The position numbers were made by a program, and so were the translations under genes. Below the pieces are notes generated by a model. The model searched no databases, had not been told where the DNA came from, and was given only the letters and a program-made list of their open reading frames with translations. A stretch of DNA of 60,458 bases, taken from NCBI GenBank assembly GCA_019118645.1, contig DWYN01000139.1, positions 1-60,458 on the forward strand, in the 5' to 3' direction. How positions within the stretch are numbered: the stretch's first letter is position 1; every line of letters starts with the position of its first letter. Origin of the DNA: Candidatus Blautia excrementipullorum. Lineage in GTDB: Bacteria; Bacillota; Clostridia; Lachnospirales; Lachnospiraceae. Below, piece by piece: positions 36,455-46,468 of this stretch.

Positions 36455-36462
36455 GTATACCT

Positions 36463-36516
36463 TCCCCGGGAGTGTTGAAAATCCAGTGTTTTCAAGGCTT
36501 TCGGGGATTTTTGTTA
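36463..36516 (+). terminator. Terminator after tRNA-Leu
   Basis: CCCCG and CGGGG enclose a TTGAAAA/TTTTCAA stem and are followed by ATTTTTG. The rest of the gap to ftsH (to 36699) holds no gene; a weak TTGAAC at 36575 may belong to the ftsH promoter. Confidence 0.75.
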
Positions 36517-36699
36517 TACATCGAAGGGGCAGGAAAAATAAGATTTTTATGAAAAATTAATAATATTTCACCGTTTGAACATTGAATTTGTCTGAAAAAA
36601 ATGATATGTTACAACACGTAAATGATTTTGTGCAGGCCGGGGAATGATGATAAAAGGAACTCTCCGGATTATACAATAGATATGGAGGAAAAGTATTGT

Positions 36700-38559
36700 A
36701 TGAAACTAGGTGACAAAAAACCTCAGAAAATACCCATGTATGTTTACTATATCATCGTGGGTGTTATTATTGTGCTTCTGAATCTTCTTGTAGTGCCGGC
36801 GGTGCAGGAGAGAAGCGTTCAGAAAACAGACTATTCCACCTTCATCAAAAATGTGGAAGACGGAAATGTGTCAAAAGCTACCGTTGATGAGGACTACATT
36901 TATTATGAAATCGGCTCGGAGGCCGATGGCAATGCAGTTCTCTGCAAAACTGTGAAAATGGATGATCCGGATCTGGTGAACCGTCTTCTGGAGGCGGATG
37001 TGACGATGGATGAAGTGCTTCCGGAAAGTCCGTCCATTCTTATGACTCTGATTTTCAGCTACGTTGTCCCAATAGGAATTTTCGTTCTGCTCGGACGCTG
37101 GCTCAGCAAGAAGATGATGAGCTCTATGGGCGGAGGCCCGGGGGGAATGATGTCCTTTGGAAAAAGCAATGCCAAAGTTTATGTAAAATCATCTACGGGA
37201 ATTAAATTTTCGGATGTGGCCGGGGAGGATGAGGCCAAAGAACTTCTGACAGAGATCGTGGATTATCTCCACAACCCTCAGAAATATACAGAAATCGGTG
37301 CGTCCATGCCGAAAGGCGCTCTGCTTGTGGGACCGCCTGGTACCGGAAAGACCCTTCTGGCAAAAGCAGTTGCCGGCGAAGCGGAAGTTCCGTTCTTTTC
37401 CATTTCCGGTTCCGAGTTTGTGGAAATGTTTGTCGGCATGGGAGCGGCAAAAGTCCGTGATCTGTTCAAACAGGCCAATGAGAAGGCTCCCTGTATTGTA
37501 TTTATCGATGAAATTGATACTATTGGAAAGAAGCGTGACGGGGCGGGATTCACCGGCGGAAATGATGAAAGGGAACAGACTCTTAACCAGCTTCTGACGG
37601 AAATGGACGGCTTTGACGGATCCAAGGGAGTGGTGATCCTTGCGGCGACCAACCGTCCGGATTCTCTGGATCCTGCGCTCCTTCGTCCGGGCCGTTTTGA
37701 CAGAAGAATTCCGGTAGAGCTTCCTGATCTTCAGGGACGGGAAGAAATACTGAAGGTTCACGCAAAGAAAATTAAGATTGCAGACAGCGTACGCTTTGAC
37801 GAGATAGCGAAAGCCGCGGCAGGCGCTTCCGGCGCGGAACTGGCAAATATTGTCAACGAGGCGGCCCTGAGGGCTGTCCGCGACGGCAGAAAATTTGCCA
37901 CTCAGGCGGATTTTGAAGAGAGCATTGAGGTTGTCATTGCCGGATATCAGAAAAAGAACCGTGTGCTTTCCAACAAGGAGAAACTGATTGTTTCTTATCA
38001 CGAGATCGGCCATGCCCTGGTTGCGGCGAAGCAGACAGAGTCCGCGCCGGTTCATAAGATCACGATCATTCCCCGTACCTCAGGCGCGCTTGGATATACC
38101 ATGCAGGTGGATGAAAAAGAGCACTTCCTTATGAGCAAAGAGGAACTGGAAAATAAAATTGCTACTTTTACAGGCGGACGCGCGGCGGAGGAGCTTATTT
38201 TCCATTCCATTACGACGGGAGCCTCCAATGATATCGAGCAGGCGACAAAGCTTGCCAGGGCAATGATCACCCGGTACGGAATGAGCGAAGATTTCGATAT
38301 GGTGGCAATGGAAAATATCAGCAACCAGTATCTGGGCGGCGATGCCAGCCTTGCATGCTCTTTTGAAACTCAGACGCTTCTGGACAAGAAGGTGGTGGAG
38401 CTTGTAAAGAAACAGCATGAGAAGGCGCTGTCAATTCTGAAGGAAAATATGCCGAAGCTTCATGAGCTGGCCAAGTACCTGTATGAGCACGAGACTATTA
38501 CAGGAGAGGAGTTTATGAAGATTCTTCAGGAGCCGATTCCGGCCTTGGAAGAGGTTTAA
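36700..38559 (+). CDS. ftsH: ATP-dependent zinc metalloprotease FtsH
   Basis: 619 residues, membrane-bound AAA protease of the inner membrane. Helix 1 (about 14-33), an extracytoplasmic loop and helix 2 (about 108-127) are followed by the AAA module: Walker A GPPGTGKT (about 211-218), Walker [10 protein letters not shown], pore loop FVGMGA and [21 protein letters not shown]. The zinc protease site is HEIGH (about 434-438). Start ATG 36700 has GGAGG 11 nt upstream. Slightly shorter than many FtsH because the tail is short. Confidence 0.94.
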   Translation: MKLGDKKPQKIPMYVYYIIVGVIIVLLNLLVVPAVQERSVQKTDYSTFIKNVEDGNVSKATVDEDYIYYEIGSEADGNAVLCKTVKMDDPDLVNRLLEADVTMDEVLPESPSILMTLIFSYVVPIGIFVLLGRWLSKKMMSSMGGGPGGMMSFGKSNAKVYVKSSTGIKFSDVAGEDEAKELLTEIVDYLHNPQKYTEIGASMPKGALLVGPPGTGKTLLAKAVAGEAEVPFFSISGSEFVEMFVGMGAAKVRDLFKQANEKAPCIVFIDEIDTIGKKRDGAGFTGGNDEREQTLNQLLTEMDGFDGSKGVVILAATNRPDSLDPALLRPGRFDRRIPVELPDLQGREEILKVHAKKIKIADSVRFDEIAKAAAGASGAELANIVNEAALRAVRDGRKFATQADFEESIEVVIAGYQKKNRVLSNKEKLIVSYHEIGHALVAAKQTESAPVHKITIIPRTSGALGYTMQVDEKEHFLMSKEELENKIATFTGGRAAEELIFHSITTGASNDIEQATKLARAMITRYGMSEDFDMVAMENISNQYLGGDASLACSFETQTLLDKKVVELVKKQHEKALSILKENMPKLHELAKYLYEHETITGEEFMKILQEPIPALEEV

Positions 38560-38580
38560 AAAAGAACGTCATGCTTTGAG

Positions 38581-38625
38581 AAAAAGGCGGTTCAGGCGAA
38601 TAATCGTTGTGAACCGCCTTTTTTT
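38581..38625 (+). terminator. Terminator after ftsH
   Basis: AAGGCGGTTCA pairs with TGAACCGCCTT, followed by a run of T. Perfect 11-bp stem. Confidence 0.9.
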
Positions 38626-38685
38626 GTGTTATGATGAGTCAGTGAAAAAATATGTATGTTTTGATACTGCAGGAAGGGTGATTGG

Positions 38686-39060
38686 ATGAGCAGAAAAGGT
38701 CAGGTATCCGAGATGGACTGCCGTACAGCGGAAAGTATGGTAAACAGGTATATTGATCATACGTTGCGGGTAGATGAGCTGGAAGAATTTCTGGATCATG
38801 TGGAATCCTGTCCGTCCTGCTATGATGAACTGGAGACCTACTTTATCGTTCACGAGGTAACGCAGCAGCTGGATAACCAGACAGAAGACACGGTGCTGGA
38901 CTTTAAAAAACTTCTGGCACAGGATATAAAAAAATCAAGAAGATATATTCATAAAAAACGCGGGATGCAGTTTGCTGCCGGAATTCTGATCCTGCTGTTT
39001 ACAGGAGCTTTGATCGCGTTTTTGGTTTTTCTTATCGCGGAATTGGGAATTTTTGCTTAA
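38686..39060 (+). CDS. zf-HC2-type (anti-sigma-like) membrane protein
   Basis: 124 residues. The N-terminal zinc-binding pattern C12...H38-x3-C42-x2-C45 (DCRTAES, DHVESCPSC) is that of the zf-HC2/ZAS anti-sigma domain, and one membrane helix (about 95-115) follows. Such proteins normally bind an ECF sigma factor, but no sigma gene is next to it; polA overlaps the region just downstream. Its target is unknown. ATG 38686 has GGAAGGG upstream. Confidence 0.8.
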   Translation: MSRKGQVSEMDCRTAESMVNRYIDHTLRVDELEEFLDHVESCPSCYDELETYFIVHEVTQQLDNQTEDTVLDFKKLLAQDIKKSRRYIHKKRGMQFAAGILILLFTGALIAFLVFLIAELGIFA

Positions 39061-39106
39061 ATATGGCGATAATACATTATATACAGAACAGCAGGAGGGC
39101 AATGGA

Positions 39107-41749
39107 TTGAGTGAAAAAATTTTATTGATTGACGGACACAGTATTCTGAACAGAGCTTTTTACGGACTTCCGGACCTGACAAATTCAGAAGGGATGCACA
39201 CGGGAGCTGTTTACGGGTTTCTGAATATTCTGTTCCGCATTTTGGAGGAGGAAAAGCCGGATTATCTGACCGTGGCATTTGATCTGCACGAACCTACTTT
39301 CCGCCACAAGCTCTATGAGGCTTATAAGGGCACAAGAAAAGCCATGCCTGAAGAGCTTAGGGAACAGGTGCCGCTGATAAAGGAGATGCTGGCGGCTATG
39401 GGAGTAAAAACCGTTTCCCTGCCTGGTTTCGAGGCGGATGACTTGCTGGGTACGCTGGCGAAAAGAAGTGAGGAACAGGGGATGGATGTAACGATCCTTT
39501 CCGGGGACCGGGATCTTCTTCAGCTTGCAACGGAAAAGGTGATGATCCGTCTCCCGAAAACTTCCAGGGGAAAGACTACAATTGAGGATTTTCATGCCCG
39601 GCAGGTAAAAGAAAAATATCAGGTTTCTCCTCCTCAGATTATAGAATTGAAAGCCCTGATGGGGGACGCCTCCGATAATATTCCGGGAATTCCGGGTGTA
39701 GGCGAAAAAACAGCCACAAAAATGATCGTGGAATTTGGATCCATTGAAAATGCTTATGCCCATCTGGAGGAAGTAAAGCCAAATAAGGCGAGAGAATCTC
39801 TCAGAGCACACTACGATCTTGCCTCTCTGAGCAAAACACTGGCAACAATCAATACGGACAGTCCTCTGGAATTTTCCTACGAAGAGGCCCGTTTGGGGAA
39901 TCTTTATACTCCGGAGGCCTATCAGCTCTGCAAAAAACTGGAATTCAAAAATCTTATGGCCAGGTTCGGCAGTTCCTCTGCATCAGAAGAAAATACAGTT
40001 CTTCAGAACTGTTTTGTATGCAGCGATCTGAATGGGGCGGAAGCTCTTTTTAAAAAAGCCTCCGGAAAGACGGAAATCGGGCTGGCTCTTCCGGGAAATC
40101 AGGAAGAGGTTTACGGACTTGGAATTGCACTGGATGAAAATGAAATTTATTACGTTCCGGTGGAGGGGATGCTGACAAAAGAATATCTCTGCGGGAAAAT
40201 TCAGGATCTGTCTGAAAAAACGGTGATATCTGCCCTGGACGTCAAGAGCCTTCTGAAGCATGTGAAGATCGGGAAGCCTTCTCAGGTTTTTGATCTTGGA
40301 ATCGGGGCATATCTTTTGAACCCTCTGAAATCGGAATATACCTATGACGATATCGCAAAAGAATATCTGAACGGAATGATTCTGCCGTCCCGGGAAGAGC
40401 TGCTTGGGAAAACGTCTCTGAAAAAGGCCTGGGAAGATTCTCTGGAGGAGCTTGGAACATACGCGAGTCTTCAGGCTTATACAGCGCTTGCGGCGAAAAA
40501 GACAGTGGCGGACGCTCTGAAAGAGACTGGAATGTGGAAGGTGTATGAAGAGATCGAGATGCCTCTTGTATTTACTTTGGATTCTATGGAAAAATGGGGA
40601 ATCCGGGTAAAAGGAGACGAATTGAAAGCCTACGGTGAGAAGCTCAGTGTCCGTATCCATGAACTGGAGAAGCTGATTTATGTACAGGCCGGGGAAGAGT
40701 TCAACATCAATTCTCCAAAACAGCTGGGAGTTATTTTGTTTGAAAAAATGGGAATTCCGGGAGGAAGAAAGACAAAAACCGGATATTCTACAGCAGCTGA
40801 CATATTGGAAAAGCTTGCGCCGGAACAGCCGATTGTGAAAGATATCCTTGAATATCGGCAGCTCACAAAGCTGAAGTCCACTTATGCGGACGGCCTGGGG
40901 GCAGTCATTGCGGAGGATGGAAGAATTCATTCGACTTTTAATCAGACGATTACGGCCACCGGCCGTATCAGCAGTACAGAGCCGAATCTTCAGAATATTC
41001 CTGTGAGGATGGAGCTTGGCCGCCTGATTCGGAAGGTGTTCGTTCCCGAGGACGGGTATGTATTTCTGGACGCGGATTATTCGCAGATTGAGCTGAGAGT
41101 TCTCGCGCACATGTCCGGAGACGAAAAGCTGATTCAGGCATATAAGGAAGCCCAGGATATTCACCGTCTGACGGCTTCTCAGGTTTTTCATGTTCCCTTT
41201 GACGAAGTAACGCCTCTTCAGAGAAGAAATGCCAAGGCCGTGAATTTCGGAATTGTATATGGCATCAGTTCTTTCGGACTCAGCCAGGATTTGAGCATCA
41301 CACGAAAAGAAGCGGCGGAGTATATTGAAAAATACTTTGAGACATATCCTAAGATTAAGAGCTTCCTGGACGGAATGGTAGAGGAGGCGAAAGAGAAAGG
41401 CTATGTATCCACCATGTTCGGACGAAGGAGGCCGGTGCCGGAGCTGAAGTCCAGTAATTTTATGCAGCGTTCTTTCGGGGAAAGAGTTGCCATGAATTCT
41501 CCGATTCAGGGAACAGCGGCGGATATTATAAAGATCGCCATGAACCGGGTTTATGGCAGAATGGCCCAGGAGGGGCTGAAATCCAGGCTTGTTCTGCAGG
41601 TTCATGACGAACTTCTGGTTGAAACAAAAAAAGAGGAGATTGCGGCAGTTTCCCGGATACTGGAAGAGGAGATGAAGGGGGCGGCGCATCTTGCCGTGGA
41701 GCTGGAAGTGGATATGCACGAAGGAGAAAGCTGGTACGAGGCGAAATGA
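39107..41749 (+). CDS. polA: DNA polymerase I
   Basis: 880 residues. The N-terminal 5'-3' nuclease domain (about 1-290, LIDGHSILNRAFYG, GFEADDLLGTLA, GDASDNIPGIPGVGEKTA) is followed by a degenerate 3'-5' exonuclease domain lacking the D-x-E first motif, so proofreading is probably absent. The polymerase domain has TGRISSTEPNLQNIP, DADYSQIELRVLAH and QVHDELLVE. The start is TTG 39107 with GGAGGG 7 nt upstream, giving MSEKILLIDGHS; a more upstream ATG (39053) would overlap the preceding gene and lacks a site. Confidence 0.94.
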   Translation: MSEKILLIDGHSILNRAFYGLPDLTNSEGMHTGAVYGFLNILFRILEEEKPDYLTVAFDLHEPTFRHKLYEAYKGTRKAMPEELREQVPLIKEMLAAMGVKTVSLPGFEADDLLGTLAKRSEEQGMDVTILSGDRDLLQLATEKVMIRLPKTSRGKTTIEDFHARQVKEKYQVSPPQIIELKALMGDASDNIPGIPGVGEKTATKMIVEFGSIENAYAHLEEVKPNKARESLRAHYDLASLSKTLATINTDSPLEFSYEEARLGNLYTPEAYQLCKKLEFKNLMARFGSSSASEENTVLQNCFVCSDLNGAEALFKKASGKTEIGLALPGNQEEVYGLGIALDENEIYYVPVEGMLTKEYLCGKIQDLSEKTVISALDVKSLLKHVKIGKPSQVFDLGIGAYLLNPLKSEYTYDDIAKEYLNGMILPSREELLGKTSLKKAWEDSLEELGTYASLQAYTALAAKKTVADALKETGMWKVYEEIEMPLVFTLDSMEKWGIRVKGDELKAYGEKLSVRIHELEKLIYVQAGEEFNINSPKQLGVILFEKMGIPGGRKTKTGYSTAADILEKLAPEQPIVKDILEYRQLTKLKSTYADGLGAVIAEDGRIHSTFNQTITATGRISSTEPNLQNIPVRMELGRLIRKVFVPEDGYVFLDADYSQIELRVLAHMSGDEKLIQAYKEAQDIHRLTASQVFHVPFDEVTPLQRRNAKAVNFGIVYGISSFGLSQDLSITRKEAAEYIEKYFETYPKIKSFLDGMVEEAKEKGYVSTMFGRRRPVPELKSSNFMQRSFGERVAMNSPIQGTAADIIKIAMNRVYGRMAQEGLKSRLVLQVHDELLVETKKEEIAAVSRILEEEMKGAAHLAVELEVDMHEGESWYEAK

Positions 41750-42339
41750 TGAAGGTAATAGGGCTTACCGGAGGAGTAGGGGCAGGAAAAAGCACCGTGC
41801 TCACATATCTTGAAGACGCTTATTACGCCTGGACAATCCAGGCGGATCAGGTGGGACATCTTGTTATGGAGCCGGGGGAGCGCTGCTACGATCCGATGAT
41901 TGCATTATTTGGAAAACAAATTATAAAAAATGATAAAACCATTGACCGCAGACTGGTTTCCGATGTAGTATTTGGTAATGAAGGAATGCGTCAGAAACTG
42001 AACAGCCTGCTTCACCCTGCAATAAAAGAATATATCCTTGAAAAAATCGGAGAGAAGAGGAAAGAAGGACAGAAAATTGCTGTGGTAGAGGCTGCGCTTC
42101 TTCTGGAAGACCATTATGACGCATTTTGCGATAAAATCTGGTGTGTGTCTACCGAAAGAGAGATTCGTATTCAGCGCCTGATGGAAAGCAGAGGGTATTC
42201 CAGAGAAAAGGCGGAAAGCATTATGGCCCGGCAGGCTTCCGATGCGTTCTTCAGGCAGCATGCGGATCATGTTATAGAGAATAACGGCGACCTTGAAAAA
42301 ACATACCGCCAGATTGAAGAAGGGATCAGAAAATTATGA
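41746..42339 (+). CDS. coaE: Dephospho-CoA kinase
   Basis: 197 residues. It phosphorylates dephospho-CoA, the last CoA step. P-loop GLTGGVGAGKST at the N-terminus, then QADQVGH and LLHPAIKEYI, typical of CoaE. Starts at overlapping ATGATG with the polA stop; polA-coaE is a common pair in Firmicutes. Confidence 0.94.
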   Translation: MMKVIGLTGGVGAGKSTVLTYLEDAYYAWTIQADQVGHLVMEPGERCYDPMIALFGKQIIKNDKTIDRRLVSDVVFGNEGMRQKLNSLLHPAIKEYILEKIGEKRKEGQKIAVVEAALLLEDHYDAFCDKIWCVSTEREIRIQRLMESRGYSREKAESIMARQASDAFFRQHADHVIENNGDLEKTYRQIEEGIRKL

Positions 42340-43133
42340 GATTATGCAGCATAGCCAGCGGCAGCAGCGGCAACTGTATTTATGTGGGTTCAGACTGCGC
42401 CCATGTGCTGATAGATGCCGGTATCAGCGGAAAAAGAATGGAAGCAGGGCTGAACAGCCTGGAGCTGACCGGGCGCGATATTGACGGGATTCTGGTTACC
42501 CACGAACATTCGGACCATATAAAAGGGCTTGGAGTAATTGCCCGCAGATACGGCATTCCTATTTATACTACCGGAGGTACGGCGGACGCGATCATGCGGT
42601 CCGGTTCTCTGGGAAAAATTCCGGAAGGCATTTTCCGCGAGATCCGGGAAGACGAGCCTTTCTTTATTAAGGATCTGAAAATCAACCCGTTTACTATTCC
42701 CCATGATGCGGCGCAGCCGGTGGGATTTCGCCTGGAATGCGGGAAACACTCGGTGGGAATTGCCACAGACCTGGGCCGGTATAATGACTACATTATTGAA
42801 AATCTTCAGAATCTGGACGCGCTTTTGCTGGAGGCAAACCATGACATCCGGATGCTTCAGGTGGGCAGATACCCGTATTATTTGAAGCAGAGAATTATGG
42901 GGGACAGAGGCCATTTATCCAATGAAAACGCAGGACGCCTTCTCTGCAGGCTTCTTCACGATCATCTGAAAGCCGTATTTCTCGGCCATTTAAGCAAGGA
43001 AAACAATTATGAAGAGCTGGCCTATGAGACCGTTTGTTCCGAGGTAACAATGGGAGATAACCCTTACAAATCAAAGGACTTTAAAATTCAGGTGGCGAAG
43101 CGGGATTTTATTTCCGAGGCAGTGACCGTATAG
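42336..43133 (+). CDS. Metallo-beta-lactamase-fold hydrolase, WalJ/YycJ type
   Basis: 265 residues. N-terminal SIASGSSGNCIYVG and the metal motif THEHSDHIKG are diagnostic; further metal ligands are likely in IATDLGRY and FLGHLSKENN. YycJ/WalJ proteins are linked to cell-division and DNA-repair timing and are thought to act on nucleic acid; substrate not shown here. ATGA overlap with coaE. Confidence 0.88.
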   Translation: MRLCSIASGSSGNCIYVGSDCAHVLIDAGISGKRMEAGLNSLELTGRDIDGILVTHEHSDHIKGLGVIARRYGIPIYTTGGTADAIMRSGSLGKIPEGIFREIREDEPFFIKDLKINPFTIPHDAAQPVGFRLECGKHSVGIATDLGRYNDYIIENLQNLDALLLEANHDIRMLQVGRYPYYLKQRIMGDRGHLSNENAGRLLCRLLHDHLKAVFLGHLSKENNYEELAYETVCSEVTMGDNPYKSKDFKIQVAKRDFISEAVTV

Positions 43134-43146
43134 AAAGGAATCTATT

Positions 43147-43419
43147 ATGAAAAAGACAATTATTACAGTAGTGGGAAATGACACCGTAGGAATCATTGCG
43201 AAAGTATGTACATATCTTGCCGAAAACAATGTAAATATTCTCGATATCTCTCAGACCATTGTCCAGGGATATTTCAATATGATGATGGTTACAGACACAA
43301 GTGCGTCTCAGAAAGATACAGGAACGCTTTCCAAAGAGCTTTCCGAGCTGGGAGATCAGATCGGGGTTGTAATCCGCTGCCAGCATGAGGACATTTTTAA
43401 TAAGATGCACAGAATTTAA
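43147..43419 (+). CDS. ACT-domain protein (UPF0237)
   Basis: 90 residues, a single ACT domain (TIITVVGNDTVGIIAKVCTYLAENNVNILDISQTIVQGYF). Such domains bind small ligands, often amino acids, and act as sensors. It is followed 98 bp later by the UPF0210 gene, its usual neighbour. AAAGGAA precedes ATG 43147. Confidence 0.88.
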   Translation: MKKTIITVVGNDTVGIIAKVCTYLAENNVNILDISQTIVQGYFNMMMVTDTSASQKDTGTLSKELSELGDQIGVVIRCQHEDIFNKMHRI

Positions 43420-43517
43420 CCGGAACAAAGAGAAAACCTGCCAAAGAGCTGTAAAATATTTGAGAAAAGACTGCGGCGCTGAAACAGGAGAAGAATATTT
43501 TCCTCAAGGAGATTAAG

Positions 43518-44882
43518 ATGATAAATATATTTGAAGTAAACGAAACGAATAAGATGATCGAGCAGGAAAATCTTGACGTGCGCACGATTACAATGGGCAT
43601 CAGCCTTCTGGACTGCATGGACAGCGATCTGAAAAAGTTGAAAGAAAATATTTACAATAAAATTACCAACTGCGCCAGAAATCTGGTGGAAACCGGGGAA
43701 AAAATTTCGATGGAATACGGCATTCCGATTGTAAATAAAAGGATTTCCGTAACTCCGGTGGCCCTCATAGGCGGAAGCGCCTGCCATTCCAGTGAAGATT
43801 TTGTTTCTATTGCGAAAACCCTGGACAGGGCGGCAAAGGAAGTAGGGGTAAACTTTATCGGGGGCTATTCCGCGCTGGTAAGCAAAGGCATGACTCCGGC
43901 GGAAGAGCTTCTGATCCGCTCGATCCCACAGGCTCTTGCTGAGACGGAGAGAGTCTGCAGTTCCGTAAATGTGGGTTCTACAAAGACGGGGATCAATATG
44001 GACGCTGTAAAGCTCATGGGAGAGATTGTGCTGGAAACTGCAAAGGCCAGCAGAGAGAAGGATTCTCTGGGCTGCGCAAAGCTTGTGGTGTTCTGCAACG
44101 CGCCGGATGATAATCCTTTTATGGCAGGAGCTTTTCACGGAGTAACAGAAGCCGACTGTATCATCAATGTGGGAGTCAGCGGACCGGGAGTGGTAAAGAC
44201 TGCCCTGGAGCAGGTCAGAGGAAAGGATTTTGAAACTCTCTGTGAAATGATCAAGAGGACGGCGTTTAAGGTGACGCGCGTTGGCCAGCTTGTAGCTCAG
44301 GAAGCCTCAAAACGCCTTGGAGTGCCTTTTGGCATTGTGGATCTTTCTCTTGCGCCTACTCCGGCAATCGGTGACAGTGTGGCGGAGATTCTGGAAGAGA
44401 TCGGTCTGGAGAGAGCAGGAGCGCCTGGAACTACGGCTGCGCTTGCCCTTCTGAATGATCAGGTGAAAAAAGGCGGCGTTATGGCTTCTACGGCAGTGGG
44501 TGGACTGAGCGGAGCATTTATTCCGGTCAGTGAAGACCAGGGAATGATCGACGCTGTGAATGAGGGAGCCCTGACTCTGGAAAAACTGGAGGCAATGACC
44601 TGCGTCTGCTCTGTGGGGCTGGACATGATTGCTGTTCCGGGAGATACAAAAGCTTCTACCATCTCCGGAATTATTGCCGATGAAGCGGCTATCGGCATGG
44701 TGAACCAGAAAACAACTGCTGTCCGGATCATTCCGGTAATCGGCAAGGGAGTGGGGGAAACGGTTGAATTTGGAGGACTTCTTGGCTATGCTCCCATTAT
44801 GCCGGTAAATCAGTTCTCCTGCGAGGCTTTTGTGGAGAGAGGAGGACGAATTCCGGCTCCGATCCACAGTTTCAAAAATTAA
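43518..44882 (+). CDS. PFL/DUF711 family protein (UPF0210)
   Basis: 454 residues, the normal length of UPF0210. Conserved stretches include [41 protein letters not shown] and the tail [27 protein letters not shown]. The fold is related to glycyl-radical enzymes, but no radical Gly/activase pair is seen here. The ACT-UPF0210 pair is widely conserved with unknown function. AAGGAG precedes ATG 43518. Confidence 0.9.
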   Translation: MINIFEVNETNKMIEQENLDVRTITMGISLLDCMDSDLKKLKENIYNKITNCARNLVETGEKISMEYGIPIVNKRISVTPVALIGGSACHSSEDFVSIAKTLDRAAKEVGVNFIGGYSALVSKGMTPAEELLIRSIPQALAETERVCSSVNVGSTKTGINMDAVKLMGEIVLETAKASREKDSLGCAKLVVFCNAPDDNPFMAGAFHGVTEADCIINVGVSGPGVVKTALEQVRGKDFETLCEMIKRTAFKVTRVGQLVAQEASKRLGVPFGIVDLSLAPTPAIGDSVAEILEEIGLERAGAPGTTAALALLNDQVKKGGVMASTAVGGLSGAFIPVSEDQGMIDAVNEGALTLEKLEAMTCVCSVGLDMIAVPGDTKASTISGIIADEAAIGMVNQKTTAVRIIPVIGKGVGETVEFGGLLGYAPIMPVNQFSCEAFVERGGRIPAPIHSFKN

Positions 44883-44933
44883 GGAAGAATCTGAAAGCGG
44901 ATATTTTTCATCAGCAGAATTTATTATTTTTAA

Positions 44934-44962
44934 TTGACAATAGCCGAATAGTGTGCTAAAGT
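44934..44962 (+). promoter_or_regulatory. Promoter of the T-box leader
   Basis: TTGACA (44934-44939), a 17-bp spacer and TAAAGT (44957-44962), predicting a start near 44969. Confidence 0.7.
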
Positions 44963-44968
44963 AGAAAA

Positions 44969-45242
44969 CAGCAAAACCGATGAGGAAGAATAGTAAGCAG
45001 TTAAGCGGCATTGCAGAGAGCGGGCGCCGGTGGAAACCCGTATGAAGCTGATTGCTGAATGGCCTTCCGAGGGCAGCCCGAAATTGGATTCCGGAGAGTA
45101 GGCGCTGACGGGAACCGAACCCGTTACCAATCAGGAGTGTATGTTTGTACATGAGAAAGTGGACATTTGTCAATTTGAGTGGTACCGCGATAATAAGAAA
45201 TTATTACCGTCTCAAGCATAGCTTGAGGCGGATTTTTATTTT
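44969..45242 (+). ncRNA. Tryptophan T-box riboswitch
   Basis: The T-box sequence GAGTGGTACCGCG is at 45177-45189. Upstream are stem I elements: GATGAGGAAGAATAGTAA near 44981, AGAGAG, GGTGGAAACC, and the specifier context GCTGAA-TGG-CC with codon UGG at 45060-45062 (tryptophan). The terminator is CCGTCTCAAGC-ATA-GCTTGAGGCGG with a T-run (45207-45242). Its 5' strand CCGTCTC can instead pair with GAG...GCG of the T-box as antiterminator. Uncharged tRNA-Trp should switch the operon on. Confidence 0.92.
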
Positions 45243-45260
45243 CCCGGAATGCGGCGGATC

Positions 45261-45354
45261 TTATTTCCGGTTTTCTCCGGAAATAAATGTTCTGCTGAAG
45301 CCACAGCTTTCTTTCTCACAGACAGGCCGCAGAAGATTGGCGTATATCTTCTGC
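45261..45354 (+). other. Two perfect hairpins between the T-box and trpX
   Basis: Hairpin 1: TTATTTCCGG/CCGGAAATAA, loop TTTTCT (45261-45286). Hairpin 2: GCAGAAGAT/ATCTTCTGC (45329-45354). No T-runs. They may stabilise or process the mRNA just before the ribosome site. Confidence 0.5.
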
Positions 45355-45389
45355 AGGAGTAAAATTATTGCAGAGAGAGGAGAAAATCA

Positions 45390-46409
45390 ATGAAAACAAA
45401 GACAACAGCAAAAGTATTCGGAGCAGCATTTTTAACAATGGCACTGACAGCGGGGACTGTTACCGTACATGCGGAAGAAGAACAGTACACCATTGGAATT
45501 GAACAGTTTGCAGAACACGGATCCCTGGACAACTGCAGGGAAGGATTTCTGGAAGGACTGAAGGAAGAGGGAATTGAGGAAGGAAAGAATCTTACTGTAG
45601 ATTATAAAAATGCAGCGGCGGATATGGGAACCTGCGGACAGATTTCCGACAGCTTTGCATCAGATAAAGTAGACCTGATGGTAGGAATTGCCACCCCAAG
45701 CGCCCAGAGCCTGTATAACGCGGCTATGGATACAGATATCCCTGTGATTTATACAGCGGTTACGGATCCCCAGGCGGCGGAGCTTGCAGATGAGGACGGC
45801 AATCCGGTGGGAGAGATTACGGGAACAAGCGATAAGCTTCCGGTCAAACAGCAGCTGGAAATGATTCGTGAGATTCTTCCGGAGGCAAAGACGATCGGCA
45901 TCCTTTATACAACAAGCGAAGCCAATTCAGAGTCTTCCATAAAAGAATATGAGGCCCTTGCAGGTGATTATGACTTTACGATTGAAACAGCAGGGATCAC
46001 AACAACGGCAGATATTCCTCTTGCGGCTCAGTCCCTTCTGGAAGAAGTAGACTGTCTTACCAATCTGACAGATAATACGGTAGTGGCTTCTCTTCCTGCT
46101 ATTCTGGAAATGGCCAATGAGAAAAACATTCCGGTATTTGGAAGCGAAATCGAGCAGGTAAAAATCGGCTGTCTGGCGGCAGAAGGACTGGATTATATTG
46201 AACTTGGAAAACAGACCGGAAGAATGGCTGCCAAGGTGCTGAAGGGAGAGGCGAAAGCTTCCGAACTTCCGTATGAAACGATTAAGGAAGCTGCTCTTTA
46301 CGTCAATTCAGCTGTTGCAGAAAACCTTGGAATTGAGATTCCTGAGGACATGACCTCTTCTGCAGCAGAAGTGTTTGATGAGATCACAGAATATACGGCA
46401 GAGGAATAA
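45390..46409 (+). CDS. trpX: ABC transporter substrate-binding protein, TrpX type
   Basis: 339 residues, the ABC_sub_bind (PF04392) family. It has an N-terminal signal peptide (1 to about 28, cleavage near VHA-EEE). No lipobox Cys is seen, unusual for a Gram-positive binding protein. DLMVGIATPSAQSLYNA and DIPVIYTAVTDPQAA are typical. The T-box with a UGG specifier and the two genes behind it identify a TrpXYZ-type system, so tryptophan (or a precursor) is the likely ligand. GGAGAAAA precedes ATG 45390. Confidence 0.88.
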   Translation: MKTKTTAKVFGAAFLTMALTAGTVTVHAEEEQYTIGIEQFAEHGSLDNCREGFLEGLKEEGIEEGKNLTVDYKNAAADMGTCGQISDSFASDKVDLMVGIATPSAQSLYNAAMDTDIPVIYTAVTDPQAAELADEDGNPVGEITGTSDKLPVKQQLEMIREILPEAKTIGILYTTSEANSESSIKEYEALAGDYDFTIETAGITTTADIPLAAQSLLEEVDCLTNLTDNTVVASLPAILEMANEKNIPVFGSEIEQVKIGCLAAEGLDYIELGKQTGRMAAKVLKGEAKASELPYETIKEAALYVNSAVAENLGIEIPEDMTSSAAEVFDEITEYTAEE

Positions 46410-46468
46410 AATATACCGGGAACAGAAAAGAACGGAGATTCCCGGAAAAAATGGAGGTTTGAACAGCC

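Noticed and set aside
39983-41719. 578-codon open frame on the minus strand opposite polA
   Set aside because: polA is a certain gene; the antisense product is Arg/His/Leu-rich with no domain.
45145-45393. Small ORF across the T-box and trpX leader
   Set aside because: It runs through the T-box, terminator and hairpins, which explain the sequence; no ribosome site.
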